Shown here: piece by piece, positions 30,586-39,384 of the stretch
Numbering within the stretch: the first letter of the stretch is position 1
How the letters are laid out: the number at the start of each line of letters is the position of its first letter
Source of the DNA: Desulfomonile tiedjei
GTDB taxonomy: Bacteria; Desulfobacterota; Desulfomonilia; Desulfomonilales; Desulfomonilaceae
Assembly: GCA_016212925.1 (NCBI GenBank)
Contig: JACRDF010000010.1
Location: 124,001-188,000 of the forward strand
Length of the DNA stretch: 64,000 nt
Direction: 5' to 3'
Program-made: the position numbers and the translations under genes
Notes under the pieces: model-generated
Databases searched by the model: none
Told to the model about the DNA's origin: nothing
The model's input: only the letters and a program-made list of their open reading frames with translations

Positions 30586-31101
30586 TTAGCCCTCAGTGAA
30601 ACCTTGCGAGGTAGAAGCGCCGAGCTGAGTCAGCATTCCGAGGGCATCGAAGAGTTCCCACTCCTCTGCGATTCGGCCATCTTTGATGCGGCAGATGTGC
30701 ATGGACTCAATGGTGACTCGTCTTCCTGTTGCGGGGATGCCGGGCAAGTCTCCGGTTTGAGTGGCACGCATGGTGATGCGAGTCGCGACCTTATCACCCT
30801 CTGCGATTTGATCCTCGATGAAGAGCACTCGATCGGGGAAGGCTTTCAGAAAGACTGAATTGCGTTTGATGTAGCCTTCAGGCCCACCGCCCGGATCGGG
30901 GGCATTCGGGTCATGGTGTTGATAGCCGGATGTGTGCAGTTCGTTGACTATTTGAAGGTTGCCCTTGTTAAAGAACTCGTCGTAGAAGCGCCGGACGATT
31001 GCCTTGTTTTCTTCTGCTGGCGTCAAAGACTCCCCCTCCGTGTTGAAAATGAGCCGTCTCGCCTTGTCCAGGCCGGAATCCTGCGGTAGCCTTGGTCTCA
31101 T
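30586..31101 (-). CDS. SnoaL-like ester cyclase family protein
   Basis: A 171-residue protein of the SnoaL/ester cyclase (NTF2-fold) family. Diagnostic are ENKAIVRRFYDEFFNKGNLQ, YQHHDPNAPDPGGGPEGY, then FPDRVLFIEDQIAEGDKVAT and the closing MHICRIKDGRIAEEWELFD. Such proteins act in polyketide ring closure or, more often, have unknown small-molecule substrates. Length is slightly above the usual 130-150 because of an N-terminal extension of about 25 residues; the true start may lie nearer SLTPAEEN. A duplicate of its last 25 codons lies at 29871-29948. Confidence 0.88.
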   Translation of the reverse strand: MRPRLPQDSGLDKARRLIFNTEGESLTPAEENKAIVRRFYDEFFNKGNLQIVNELHTSGYQHHDPNAPDPGGGPEGYIKRNSVFLKAFPDRVLFIEDQIAEGDKVATRITMRATQTGDLPGIPATGRRVTIESMHICRIKDGRIAEEWELFDALGMLTQLGASTSQGFTEG

Positions 31102-31185
31102 TGCTGCAAAAACCTGTTACCCCACACTCTTATAGCTCAGGGCTTGGCTTCCAGTCAAACATGATCTTGTAATCATTCACTTACG

Positions 31186-31445
31186 TGCGGGAGCGTCTCC
31201 CATGCCCCGAAGGGGCAGCCCGACAGTAGCCACGGGCGTAAGCCCGTGGAGAATGGTCCACACATCCATTTGGATCTCCGACCCTGGAGGGGTCGACCAT
31301 GAATGTGAGTTGGACGTCGGGATTGGTCGACCCCTCCAGGGTCGGAGATCCAGGCCTGTGGCAGCGTCCGGTCCGCGGGTTACACCCGTGGCTACCATTG
31401 GTACGCCCCTTCAGGGCTCAGAATCCCTTCTACCCCCGCAAGACT
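31186..31445. repeat. Composite palindromic element (28-bp arms inside)
   Basis: Outer parts TGCGGGAGCGTCTCCCATGC and TACCCCCGCAAGACTGAATG enclose GCCCCGAAGGGGC, CCACGGGC-GTAA-GCCCGTGG (31228-31247), and a perfect 28-bp inverted repeat (31272-31299 with 31324-31351, 24-base loop). The edges match the 33-bp palindrome at 41395 (GAAGGGATTCTGAG, GTACGCCCCTTC), so the two are one family with different cores. Confidence 0.85.
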
Positions 31446-31512
31446 GAATGCTTACATGATCTTCGCCGTGGTCGTTGACTTTCGCGAGCAACAGGGTTAT
31501 CACCTCACGAGT

Positions 31513-32976
31513 ATGATGCGTTGTAACAAAAAGCCCCGGCGCTTCTCGCGGACCGTGCACACCGCGTTTGTGGCATTTCTTCTGGTCTTTCCGGCCGTTC
31601 TTTCTTCGGTAGACATCCTTCCCGCGAAGGATATGGTCATTGCCTCCGATGAGGACCAGTCCGCGCCCAAAGCCCCGGTCTCCAATGGACAGCAGCCGAC
31701 TGTAAGGGACCAGGGACAAGTTCAAAAGAAAGAGAAACCCGGCGAAGGCGTTGAGGACGAAAAGACAAAGCTGCTCAAGCGAAAAGAAGAACACCTCGCG
31801 CGTCTTGCCCCTTTTCTGGAACAAGAGCAGCGCGGAATGCTGGAAGCTGTCCAGATCCTGAACAATGAGGCTGCATACGAATGGCTGGGGGCTTTCATAT
31901 CTTCAAGGCCGCTGAACTGCCCTCTGAAGACCAGGAATGAATGGGTCAGGGCCATCGTGGCCGCGGTGCAACACAACAACCTGCCCGTGTGCAAAGAAAT
32001 CCTCGGGCTGGTGGCTTCAATAGTTTCTATAGAGTCGGGATTTAATGTCGATCCGCCCGCGTTGGACCCCTCCAGGGGCGAAACCATGCCCAATCTTCTT
32101 GACCGGGCCGAGAAAGAATTGCACCAGAAGATGGGACCGGTGATGTCCATGCCGCCGGTACCGCAGTTGTACAGCTCGTACAAAGAGAAATATCAGCCGC
32201 GCTTGCTGCGGTGCCGTACCGAAGGCGAAATCGAGGCTGTGGCCCGAACCATGGCCGATGAATTGAAGCGGGACGCGGAAGGGCTGCCCGGCTTCATCAA
32301 GAACATAATCCTCAAAGAGGTCGACAAAGTAGCCAATGTGGTCAAGACCAAGGGGTCAATGCAGCTGAGCTTTGCCCGGGCGCGGCAGGTGATGCTGGAC
32401 CGCGGGGAAGAGTTCACCGACAGAGAGCTTTCAGACTACATGTACACCCTGAACGGAGGCCTGGACGTTGGAGTGGCTGCCTTGAAGCCTATGTTCGTTC
32501 AGTACGCGGCGCGCTACGGTTCGGCAGGCACCCTGTCTTGGCTGTTCTTCGTGGGGATGGACTACCATTACGGTCCGTTTACCAGTAGAAATGTCATGGA
32601 ACAGATAAGAATCCGAGACCTCTCCGGACGAAAAATAGCCTTGGATGGAGATTTCCTGCCTTACGACGAAAAAGGGCGGCCGGAAGACAAGGAATCCGAA
32701 ACTCTGCAGGCCGTGAGAAGCATCTTCCCCTCGCTTCCCAGGGACGCTATCTACGAGGCTTTTCTCTTGGAAAAGGAACCGCATTACGTATACTCCGACC
32801 TTCACAAATCCATAGCCTCACAGCACACGGAGCGCTTTGGAGCAACGCCTTTCGCAGTCATAGGCGAACTCTTCACCGGAAATCAGACACGGATCAAACA
32901 CGGGTTCGCGTGGAAGACCCGTATTTACCTGAACAAGCTCGACCGGTACCTCAACTGCATACCCTGGGACGAATAA
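31513..32976 (+). CDS. DUF1615-family exported protein
   Basis: About 487 residues. The frame opens at 31456 inside a repeat tail, so the ATG at 31513 is preferred: it leads into a signal-like hydrophobic stretch (VHTAFVAFLLVFPAVLSSV). A charged linker follows (about 40-85). The rest matches DUF1615: ILGLVASIVSIESGFNVDPP (compare VVEQESxFQADP), GSMQLSFARARQVMLDRGEE, then MYTLNGGLDVGVAAL and PFTSRNVMEQIRIRDLSGRK with IALDGDFLPYD. The ESGF...GSMQLSFA layout recalls lytic transglycosylases, so peptidoglycan cleavage is an attractive guess. It probably works in the periplasm. Monocistronic. Confidence 0.8.
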   Translation: MMRCNKKPRRFSRTVHTAFVAFLLVFPAVLSSVDILPAKDMVIASDEDQSAPKAPVSNGQQPTVRDQGQVQKKEKPGEGVEDEKTKLLKRKEEHLARLAPFLEQEQRGMLEAVQILNNEAAYEWLGAFISSRPLNCPLKTRNEWVRAIVAAVQHNNLPVCKEILGLVASIVSIESGFNVDPPALDPSRGETMPNLLDRAEKELHQKMGPVMSMPPVPQLYSSYKEKYQPRLLRCRTEGEIEAVARTMADELKRDAEGLPGFIKNIILKEVDKVANVVKTKGSMQLSFARARQVMLDRGEEFTDRELSDYMYTLNGGLDVGVAALKPMFVQYAARYGSAGTLSWLFFVGMDYHYGPFTSRNVMEQIRIRDLSGRKIALDGDFLPYDEKGRPEDKESETLQAVRSIFPSLPRDAIYEAFLLEKEPHYVYSDLHKSIASQHTERFGATPFAVIGELFTGNQTRIKHGFAWKTRIYLNKLDRYLNCIPWDE

Positions 32977-33020
32977 TTCCGTTTTGCGTTCAAAGTGGCA
33001 ACTTGGCGAGAAGAGAAGAA

Positions 33021-33058
33021 TTTGGGGAGGCCCTTTTTGTAAAAAGGGCCTCCCCAAA
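33021..33058. repeat. GGGGAG-type palindromic element, copy 4 (perfect 18-bp arms)
   Basis: TTTGGGGAGGCCCTTTTT (33021-33038) pairs perfectly with 33041-33058 across a 2-nt loop (GT). It is followed by CCCCTCCCCAAAAACTTTTG and then by the constant-tip palindrome at 33086, repeating the copy 1 layout at 2186-2296. It could also terminate the DUF1615 gene. Confidence 0.88.
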
Positions 33059-33085
33059 CCCCTCCCCAAAAACTTTTGCATCATG

Positions 33086-33128
33086 TTCTGCGTGCGGCTT
33101 CCGCCCATGGCGGAAGCCGCACGCAGAA
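33086..33128. repeat. Perfect 20-bp palindrome with constant tip, copy 3
   Basis: Arms 33086-33105 and 33109-33128, loop CAT. Tip TCCGCC-CAT-GGCGGA. Confidence 0.9.
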
Positions 33129-33218
33129 AGGGCTACCAAAGTTTATTGGAAACGTCTAGGGAACCTTTCCGCACCATGGCATGGGCGCCGAATGTTGTCC
33201 CCCTCTTGAGGTGGGTGC

Positions 33219-33332
33219 CACTGACCTGGGGCACCAGGTCAGTGCGGATTTTGCTTTCACCTGTCTTTCACTGTTTGAAAGCGAACTAGTATAAATTATC
33301 GCTTGTCAGCCACCCGGCAATGAATTGCCGGG
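33219..33332. repeat. Two further short palindromes
   Basis: CACTGACCTGG-GGCA-CCAGGTCAGTG (33219-33244) is a variant of the GGACCTGG hairpins inside the elements at 33946 and 61436. CCCGGCAA-TGAA-TTGCCGGG (33313-33332) is a separate short dispersed type. No gene is supported between 32977 and 33587. Confidence 0.7.
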
Positions 33333-33587
33333 CTACTTTCATTGAGCGCCTCTGGGGATCCCAAATACGGCGAGGCCTGTTATTCTAACTCTTATGCCTT
33401 TTACCCCTCTTTACTGAGGAGGCCATGCGGGGATTTGCTGACACTCTGCTTCGCACCTTGGATTAAGGTGGCCTCTCTTTGAACGCACATCGGCCTGACG
33501 AGTCTTCCCGTCTCAGTTTCGGGGGTAGTGAAACTTGACATGAGACCGGAGTTATGGCACCATTGGCGGCAGCCTAGTGGAGTGGTC

Positions 33588-33848
33588 ATGGCCGGAAAAC
33601 TTCTCATCGTCGGTATTTGCCTTGTTATTTTCGTTTCTCCCACGCTGTGCGTCGGGGGATCGTCGGAAATAACGGATTCGACTTACTGGTCGAACCTGGT
33701 CCACGAAGAGAACTCGGTGGCCGCCAGCGTGTTATACCTTCCCTATCTTATCGGCCAAATCCCGATCCGCATTATCGACGCGATAGTAAATCCAAAGCCC
33801 ACCAGCATGTCTACAACGCCTCCCCCCGCGCACAGACTCTCTCACTAA
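33588..33848 (+). CDS. Small exported protein
   Basis: An 86-residue product. The ATG at 33588 gives a clean signal peptide (MAGKLLIVGICLVIFVSPTL); an upstream ATG in frame at 33540 would bury it. The mature part holds SSEITDSTYWSNLVHEENSV and a hydrophobic amphipathic stretch (ASVLYLPYLIGQIPIRIIDA) before a Pro/Thr tail. No family recognised and no clear ribosome-binding site, so the call is tentative. Confidence 0.5.
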   Translation: MAGKLLIVGICLVIFVSPTLCVGGSSEITDSTYWSNLVHEENSVAASVLYLPYLIGQIPIRIIDAIVNPKPTSMSTTPPPAHRLSH

Positions 33849-33945
33849 ATTATTTCAACGTGGCTTTAATAGGCGCTCGTGTTGGAGCGAGGACCTGTCC
33901 GTACATCAAAGAACGTTTTGGCGCTCGGCATAACTGTTTTTAGGG

Positions 33946-34301
33946 CTATAGTAGTTCTCGAAATTAAACACGGATTAAATTGCGGGTGTCCTGCCAACGC
34001 GGGCTTACCTCATTCGGGAGGAGCTTTTGGGAACAACCATAGTAGCCCCTTCTCTCAAGCAATGCCTTCTGTATTGGGTGCCACGGACCTGGGCCATACC
34101 AGGTCCGTGCTTCCCGCCAGCCCTATTGCCACAATAATTCAGGAGATTCCCCGCTTTGCGGTAGAATCGGCTCGCTTTTCAATTTGCTGTTCAATGCGGG
34201 GGACAACCTTACCGTTTACCAAAAATCACGGCACGGACCTGGGATCCGCCAGGTCCGTGGCACCCAGAAGTCAATTCGTACTAACTTTCGAGAACTCCTA
34301 T
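33946..34301. repeat. MITE-like element with TTCTCGAAA inverted ends, copy A
   Basis: Left end CTATAGTAGTTCTCGAAA and right end TTTCGAGAACTCCTATG are inverted repeats about 355 bp apart. Inside are ATAGTAGCCCCTTCT, two GGACCTGG/CCAGGTCC hairpins and AATGCGGGGGACAACCTTA. A second full copy, in the same order, is at 61436-61814. No transposase is encoded, so it would depend on one elsewhere. Confidence 0.78.
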
Positions 34302-34336
34302 GTGAAAGACAACGGATATTCGGTGGATTTTCGGGC

Positions 34337-34424
34337 AAAAAAAAGCCGGGCTAGCAACTGCCCGGCGCTGTAAGGAGGTAAAGGAGTGTTGAAGTTTCGT
34401 AATTCATGTTGTTCTTCAACATTC
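34337..34424 (-). ncRNA. Predicted small RNA with anti-Shine-Dalgarno-like linker
   Basis: On the minus strand a promoter (34431-34460) is followed by about 88 bases that end in a strong terminator. The 5' part folds as TGTTGAAG (34421-34414) with CTTCAACA (34394-34387) around a 19-base loop. Next comes an unpaired pyrimidine stretch, CTCCTTTACCTCCTTACA (34386-34369), then GCCGGGC-8 nt-GCCCGGC and eight T residues (34366-34337). ACCTCCTT equals the anti-Shine-Dalgarno core at the 3' end of 16S rRNA, so the linker could pair with ribosome-binding sites of mRNAs, like the C/U-rich sRNAs of other Proteobacteria. No open frame of useful length lies in it. Expression is inferred only. Confidence 0.72.
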
Positions 34425-34430
34425 GTAAGT

Positions 34431-34460
34431 AATATACCATAACAACTAGTTTTTTGTCAA
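34431..34460 (-). promoter_or_regulatory. Near-consensus sigma-70 promoter of the small RNA
   Basis: Minus strand: -35 TTGACA (34460-34455), 18-bp spacer, -10 TATATT (34436-34431). Transcription would begin at about 34424. Confidence 0.75.
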
Positions 34461-34752
34461 CCACTTTTTGGAATAATCCGCGCTTCGGGCCGGACCTTTC
34501 TATTGGAGGATAGCCCGCCCAGTTTCACTTCCTCCTTACCGCGGTCCTTTAGGTTTCCATTTCGGAGTTCACTTTCGAAAAGCGCCACAAGGCCTGTTCT
34601 CCGGCTGCGCAGGCAGACTTGAGTTGCCCATTCCTGTGTTGGAGCACGATACACGAATCTAGATGTGTTTATTGATAGGGAACAACGAGGGACTTCTTTT
34701 AAGCGGGTCCCCAAGCAATTTCCTTACCTGGGCGAAACTTGCAGGGAGCGTA

Positions 34753-35232
34753 TCAGCGGCGGGAGCGGGCGCCGGTCGTCTGCGCCTCGCGCATCTTCGT
34801 AGTAGTTCGATAGCCTATCAGCCAGCCCAGGGCGACCACATTGAGGACCAGGCTGCCGAATTCCAGTACCTTGGTCAAGCCTGAATCCATGTATCCCGCG
34901 GCTTCCAGCCGCATCACGTGGAAAAGTAGCACCGGCGTGTCAATAATTAGAAAAACGATAGCCCACGTTACGATCCACTTCCTCTCATTCCATAACATCA
35001 GGCCCAGTAAGAAAGCCGGTAGAATGGTGACCGCGAAATAAACTATCTCGACCGAGATCAGGCCTGAGTACGGTGGCGGATCCAGGCCGAGCATGTACAG
35101 GTAGCATACGTAGAGGAAGCTTTTCAGATAGAACCAGAGACCCGCAAACCACAAAGCCAACGGAAAACCAGGATCAAATCGCCTTGTCGGAAAAAGCTGC
35201 CACGATTGATCCTTGTCATTACGGCTACTCAT
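34753..35232 (-). CDS. Four-helix membrane protein at the end of the fab-glyA operon
   Basis: A 159-residue inner-membrane protein with four hydrophobic segments (about 23-45, 58-80, 85-107 and 122-141), a short polar N terminus ([20 protein letters not shown]) and a basic C terminus. I recognise no characterised family. It overlaps glyA by 4 bases (ATGA), so it is translationally coupled to it and is the last gene of the operon. No terminator is visible right after it; the nearest strong one on this strand belongs to the small RNA at 34337. Confidence 0.82.
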   Translation of the reverse strand: MSSRNDKDQSWQLFPTRRFDPGFPLALWFAGLWFYLKSFLYVCYLYMLGLDPPPYSGLISVEIVYFAVTILPAFLLGLMLWNERKWIVTWAIVFLIIDTPVLLFHVMRLEAAGYMDSGLTKVLEFGSLVLNVVALGWLIGYRTTTKMREAQTTGARSRR

Positions 35233-36488
35233 GATTTGTCACCATTATCGCTTTGGATATACAGAGGGAACCGATCGCACAGTTCGATAACCTCCGAGCG
35301 GACCTTGCCGATAATGGTTTCGTCGTGGGGATTTGTCAATACTTTGGCTATGAGGAAAGCAACAAGGCGCATTTCTTCCGGTCCCATGTGGCGAGTGGTC
35401 ACAGCAGGGGTCCCCAGGCGGACCCCGGAAGCCTTTCCCGGGGGCAGAGGGTCAAAGGGAATGGTATTCTTGTTCACCGTTATTCCCGCGTTTTCCAATA
35501 TATCCTGGGCCTGTGCGCCCGTGATACCGATGTCCGTAAGGTCCACGAGGATAAGGTGGTTGTCCGTGCCGCCCGATATAAGCTTGAAGCCTCGTTCTAA
35601 CAGCGCGTCGGCCAGGGTTCGGGCGTTGACAACCGTTCGCTCCTGGTACTCTCGAAACTCCTCGGTGTTTGCCTGGGCCAGCGCGACTGCCTTTGCCGCG
35701 ATTACGTGCATGAGCGGTCCGCCTTGCATTCCCGGAAAGATGCAGGAATCCAGGGCCGCCGCGTATTGCTGGCGGCACATGACCATTCCGCCTCTGGGGC
35801 CTCGCAACGTCTTGTGGGTCGTTGTTGTTACGAAGTCGGCATGAGGAATAGGGGAGGGGTGCAACCCGGCTACCACAAGCCCCGCTATATGGGCTATGTC
35901 CGCCATGAGCACAGCGCCTACCTCTCGAGCGATTTCACCAAACGCCTGGTAATCAATAATCCTCGGATACGCGCTTGCACCCGCAATAATCATTCTTGGC
36001 CGGTGCTTGCGTGCAAGGTCGCGGATCTGGTCATAATCGATTCTGTGGTCGTCCGGCCGTACGGAGTATGGAATTACACGATAGATCTTCCCTGAAAAAT
36101 TCTTCGGATGACCCATGGAAAGATGGCCGCCATGGGAAAGGTCCATACCGAGGTAAGTGTCGCCCGGATTCATGACCGTGAAATAGACGGCCATGTTGGC
36201 CTGGGTCCCTGAATGGGGCTGAACGTTCACATGGTCCGCGCCGAAAAGCTCCAAGGCGCGCTTACGAGCCAATTCCTCCACCACATCCACGTGGAGACAT
36301 CCGCCGTAGTAACGCCTGCCGGGATAGCCCTCCGCGTACTTGTTGGTAAGGATGCTTCCCTGAGCCTCCATTACGGCAAGCGAGGTAAAATTCTCGGACG
36401 CAATCAACTCCAGGCGGTGCTCTTGTCGCTCTCGCTCTTTCCGAATAATTCCGAAGATTTCAGGGTCAGTTTGCTCGAGGGGGGTCAT
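35229..36488 (-). CDS. glyA: Serine hydroxymethyltransferase
   Basis: A 419-residue PLP enzyme interconverting serine and glycine with tetrahydrofolate. N-terminal [20 protein letters not shown], the PLP-lysine segment [20 protein letters not shown] and [20 protein letters not shown] are all intact. The ATG at 36488 is chosen because AAAGGAAGAAG precedes it and the length then equals the family norm; the open frame extends 22 codons further. Downstream of rpiB in the operon; feeds one-carbon units and pairs functionally with gcvH at 16.6 kb. Confidence 0.97.
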   Translation of the reverse strand: MTPLEQTDPEIFGIIRKERERQEHRLELIASENFTSLAVMEAQGSILTNKYAEGYPGRRYYGGCLHVDVVEELARKRALELFGADHVNVQPHSGTQANMAVYFTVMNPGDTYLGMDLSHGGHLSMGHPKNFSGKIYRVIPYSVRPDDHRIDYDQIRDLARKHRPRMIIAGASAYPRIIDYQAFGEIAREVGAVLMADIAHIAGLVVAGLHPSPIPHADFVTTTTHKTLRGPRGGMVMCRQQYAAALDSCIFPGMQGGPLMHVIAAKAVALAQANTEEFREYQERTVVNARTLADALLERGFKLISGGTDNHLILVDLTDIGITGAQAQDILENAGITVNKNTIPFDPLPPGKASGVRLGTPAVTTRHMGPEEMRLVAFLIAKVLTNPHDETIIGKVRSEVIELCDRFPLYIQSDNGDKS

Positions 36489-36537
36489 CTTCTTCCTTTG
36501 CGACCCGGTCAGCAACCAGGATTCGGGGCTTCCTTGT

Positions 36538-36975
36538 TTACGAAGTTCCCTCAATGAGATCTATTCTCCTCTGATGTCTGCCGCCGTCAAATGGGGTTTC
36601 CAGCCAGGCCTTCAGAATTGCCAGGGCCAGTTCTTTGCCCGTGACGCGGCCTCCAATCACCAGGACGTTGGAATCGTTATGCGCTCGACTCATCCTGGCA
36701 TGGAATTCGGTAGTGCACAGCGCTGCTCGAATCCCCTGGAAACGGTTCGCTGCCATGGACATGCCAAGGCCTGTGCCGCAGACCAAAATGCCTTTGGACC
36801 CCTCGCCTCGCCGAATCCTTGAGCACAAATCCTCGGCGAAGACCGGATAGTCGCAAGAGGTCTCCGAATCACACCCCACATCAACCACGGAGTAGCCCTG
36901 TTTTTCCAGGTACTCCTTGAAAAACACCTTCAGGTCGAAGCCGGCATGATCAGATCCGATAAGGACTCTTTCCAT
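36538..36975 (-). CDS. rpiB: Ribose-5-phosphate isomerase B
   Basis: A 145-residue enzyme converting ribose 5-phosphate and ribulose 5-phosphate. [20 protein letters not shown], then DYPVFAEDL, and [20 protein letters not shown] with the active-site Cys, and [14 protein letters not shown] are diagnostic for RpiB/LacAB. ATG at 36975 used; a GTG two codons earlier is also possible. It overlaps fabF by 26 bases. An rpiB-glyA pair is common in Proteobacteria and Firmicutes. Confidence 0.96.
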   Translation of the reverse strand: MERVLIGSDHAGFDLKVFFKEYLEKQGYSVVDVGCDSETSCDYPVFAEDLCSRIRRGEGSKGILVCGTGLGMSMAANRFQGIRAALCTTEFHARMSRAHNDSNVLVIGGRVTGKELALAILKAWLETPFDGGRHQRRIDLIEGTS

Positions 36976-38218
36976 TTTCACTATGTCGTTTCAGCGCTAG
37001 GCTGGCGTTTTGCCCACCGAATGCAAAGCTGTTCGAGATCGCATATTCCACTTCTCTGCGGGCCGCCTTGTTCGGCGTGTAGTCCAGGTCGCATTCCGGG
37101 TCGGGAGTTTCGAGGTTGATCGTAGGCGGAATAACCCCGTTTTTGATCGCCATCACCGAATAAATGGCCTCCACCGCACCAGCAGCGCCTATCAGGTGTC
37201 CTGTCATGGATTTGGTGGAACTAATTGCCACTGTCTTTGCAGCGGGTCCCATCAGCCTCTTGATGGCCGAAGTCTCCATCTTGTCGTTAAGCTCGGTGGA
37301 AGTTCCGTGAGCATTAATATAACCGATTTCTTCCGGTGTGACGCCTGCGTCTTCCACGGCAAGTTTCATGGCCCTGTAAGCGCCTTCTCCATCCGGATCA
37401 GGCATGACAAAATGGTAAGCATCATCCGTAGCGCCGTAACCGACGATCTCGGCCTGAATCACGGCGCCCCTGGCCAGAGCATGCTCGTACGACTCCAAGA
37501 CCAGCATTCCTGCGCCCTCTGAGATGACGAACCCATTCCTGTCCTTGTCGAATGGTCTGGAAGCCTTTTCCGGGTCATCGTTGCGCGTCGAAAGCGCTCT
37601 TAGCGCATTAAAAGCCGAAATAGCCAACGGGGTAACTACTGCTTCGGCGCCGCCTGCCAGCACCAGATCGGCACGGCCCTCTCGAACGAGCCTGTATGCC
37701 TCACCAATCGCGGAGGTCCCCGATGTGCACGCGTTGACCAGGCCGAAGTTCGGTCCCTTGAAGCCGTACTTGATCGAGATTATCCCCGGCGCCAAATTGA
37801 TTACCGACATGGGGATCATCATGGGCGGGACTCTCCGGGGGCCGTCCTTAAGCAACACGTTGTGGCCGTTCTCGATGCTGGCCAGTCCGCCTATGCCGGA
37901 CCCGATGACCACGCCGCAACGCCAGGGATCGTCCGGTGGGAACTTGATCCCGGAATCCCTGATCGCTTCGCCCGCAGCAACCAGAGCAAAGTGCTGATAA
38001 CGATCCATTCGCCGCAGCTCTTTGACAGGAATGAACCCTTCCGGATCGAAGTTGTTTCGTACCTCCCCCGCAATGCGGGTGGCGAACCGCTCCGTATCAA
38101 AGAGGGTTATGGGGCCTATTCCCGAGCGGCCCGCGGTGACAGCCTCCCAGTTGGCTTTGACACCGCTGCCGAGGCAGGTAACCATTCCCATTCCCGTTAC
38201 GGCAACTCTGTGCTGCAC
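36950..38218 (-). CDS. fabF: 3-oxoacyl-ACP synthase II
   Basis: A 422-residue condensing enzyme extending acyl chains with malonyl-ACP. The active-site Cys164 lies in LVNACTSGTSAIGEAYRLVR, and the two catalytic His are in INAHGTSTELND and KSMTGHLIGAAG. N terminus RVAVTGMGMVTCLGSGVKAN is standard. It follows acpP and overlaps rpiB slightly. A few residues longer than E. coli FabF. Confidence 0.97.
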   Translation of the reverse strand: MQHRVAVTGMGMVTCLGSGVKANWEAVTAGRSGIGPITLFDTERFATRIAGEVRNNFDPEGFIPVKELRRMDRYQHFALVAAGEAIRDSGIKFPPDDPWRCGVVIGSGIGGLASIENGHNVLLKDGPRRVPPMMIPMSVINLAPGIISIKYGFKGPNFGLVNACTSGTSAIGEAYRLVREGRADLVLAGGAEAVVTPLAISAFNALRALSTRNDDPEKASRPFDKDRNGFVISEGAGMLVLESYEHALARGAVIQAEIVGYGATDDAYHFVMPDPDGEGAYRAMKLAVEDAGVTPEEIGYINAHGTSTELNDKMETSAIKRLMGPAAKTVAISSTKSMTGHLIGAAGAVEAIYSVMAIKNGVIPPTINLETPDPECDLDYTPNKAARREVEYAISNSFAFGGQNASLALKRHSENGKSPYRI

Positions 38219-38261
38219 GGCATCCTCCGACGCAAACTCTGTCCAACAAGACGTCTGTCTA

Positions 38262-38507
38262 TCAAGACGCCTTCCTGTGGTCCTTTATGAAATCGGCCAC
38301 ATCCTGCACCGTTTGGATTTTTTCCACTTCTTCATCGGTGATTTCCAGGCCGAATTCGTCTTCCAGCAGGGCAATCATGTCGTAGATGTCCAGGGACTCA
38401 GCCCCAAGGTCTTCCACGATCTTTGAGTTCATCTGGATGTTTTCCTTGTTAACGTCCACCAGTACCTCAGCGATGAGGTCCACGACCTTTTTTTCCAGAT
38501 CATTCAT
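38262..38507 (-). CDS. acpP: Acyl carrier protein
   Basis: An 81-residue acidic carrier whose serine carries phosphopantetheine and holds growing acyl chains. The modified Ser38 is in EDLGAESLDIYDMIALLEDE. Most housekeeping ACPs read DSL here; this one reads ESL, and a Tyr-Asp replaces the usual Thr-Val/Leu-Val after it, so its surface for FabD/FabF or AcpS may differ. ATG at 38507 (MNDLEKKVVDLIAEVLVDVN) has GAGGATACCGAAT upstream. Lies between fabG and fabF. Confidence 0.95.
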   Translation of the reverse strand: MNDLEKKVVDLIAEVLVDVNKENIQMNSKIVEDLGAESLDIYDMIALLEDEFGLEITDEEVEKIQTVQDVADFIKDHRKAS

Positions 38508-38616
38508 ATTCGGTATCCTCCCGACATAGTCGCGGCAAGCGCCGTCCGACAACTCGTTGGGCGGGTGTCGAACCGGCGCATGCCTGACGAATTACCGTCC
38601 GCAATGCTCGCTAATG

Positions 38617-39384
38617 CTACATATACAGCCCACCGTTAACACGTATCACCTGGCCGGTGATATATTGCGACATTCCCGAACACAAGAACAGGACCGCCGC
38701 GGCCACATCTTCCGGCGTTCCGGTTCTGCGAAGAGGAACATGCATGCGAATCGCGGCCAACTGATCTTCCGTCAGTTGCTCGCTGATTCCTCCTCTAATT
38801 ATCCCAGGGGATACCGAGTTGACAAGTACGTTTCGCGGGGCCAATTCCCTGGCAAGTGCTTTGGTGAATCCTATGAGTCCGGCCTTCGCAGCGGAATAAT
38901 TCGCCTGGCCTGCGTTTCCTATTTCTCCCGCTGTCGAAGCTATGTTTATGATCCTCCCCTTTCGGTTGCGGATCATGTTCTTGCTTACCGTGCGGCAAAG
39001 ATGAAAGGCCCCTGCCAGATTCGTGTCAATGACGGCCCTCCAATCTTCTTCCTTCATCCTGCCGATCAACCCGTCGCGAGCAATCCCCGCATTGTTGATC
39101 AGGATATCTATGACAGGCCGCTCGGCCAGGATGTTGGCCACGCCCTTATCTACTTCGGTGGGATCGCTTACGTCAAATGGTTCCAGCTTTCCATGCCCGC
39201 CTCGGTCCAAGACCATATCGAGTGTTGTGCGAGCCCCATCCGCGTCCGACCTGAAGTTGACGATCACGAACGCTCCGGCTTCGGCAAGGGCAAGGCAGAT
39301 CGCTCTCCCTATTCCGCGTGACCCGCCGGTCACAAGGGCGGTCCGGCCCTCGATGGAAATCCAGGAATTCGGCCCGGCACTCAT
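38617..39384 (-). CDS. fabG: 3-oxoacyl-ACP reductase
   Basis: A 255-residue NADPH-dependent short-chain reductase for the first reduction of fatty-acid elongation. Cofactor motif TGGSRGIG (19-26), NNAG (97-100), and catalytic Ser150, Tyr163 and Lys167 (NIASTAGEIGNAGQ, NYSAAKAG) are present. The end VIRVNGGLYM is the usual FabG C terminus. It overlaps fabD by 4 bases. An N-terminal extension of about 8 residues is present. Confidence 0.95.
   Translation of the reverse strand: MSAGPNSWISIEGRTALVTGGSRGIGRAICLALAEAGAFVIVNFRSDADGARTTLDMVLDRGGHGKLEPFDVSDPTEVDKGVANILAERPVIDILINNAGIARDGLIGRMKEEDWRAVIDTNLAGAFHLCRTVSKNMIRNRKGRIINIASTAGEIGNAGQANYSAAKAGLIGFTKALARELAPRNVLVNSVSPGIIRGGISEQLTEDQLAAIRMHVPLRRTGTPEDVAAAVLFLCSGMSQYITGQVIRVNGGLYM

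Noticed and set aside
34457-34714. Minus-strand 85-codon frame between the small RNA and the glyA operon
   Set aside because: No domain and no ribosome-binding site; its codons run close to the small-RNA promoter, so it is more likely non-coding.
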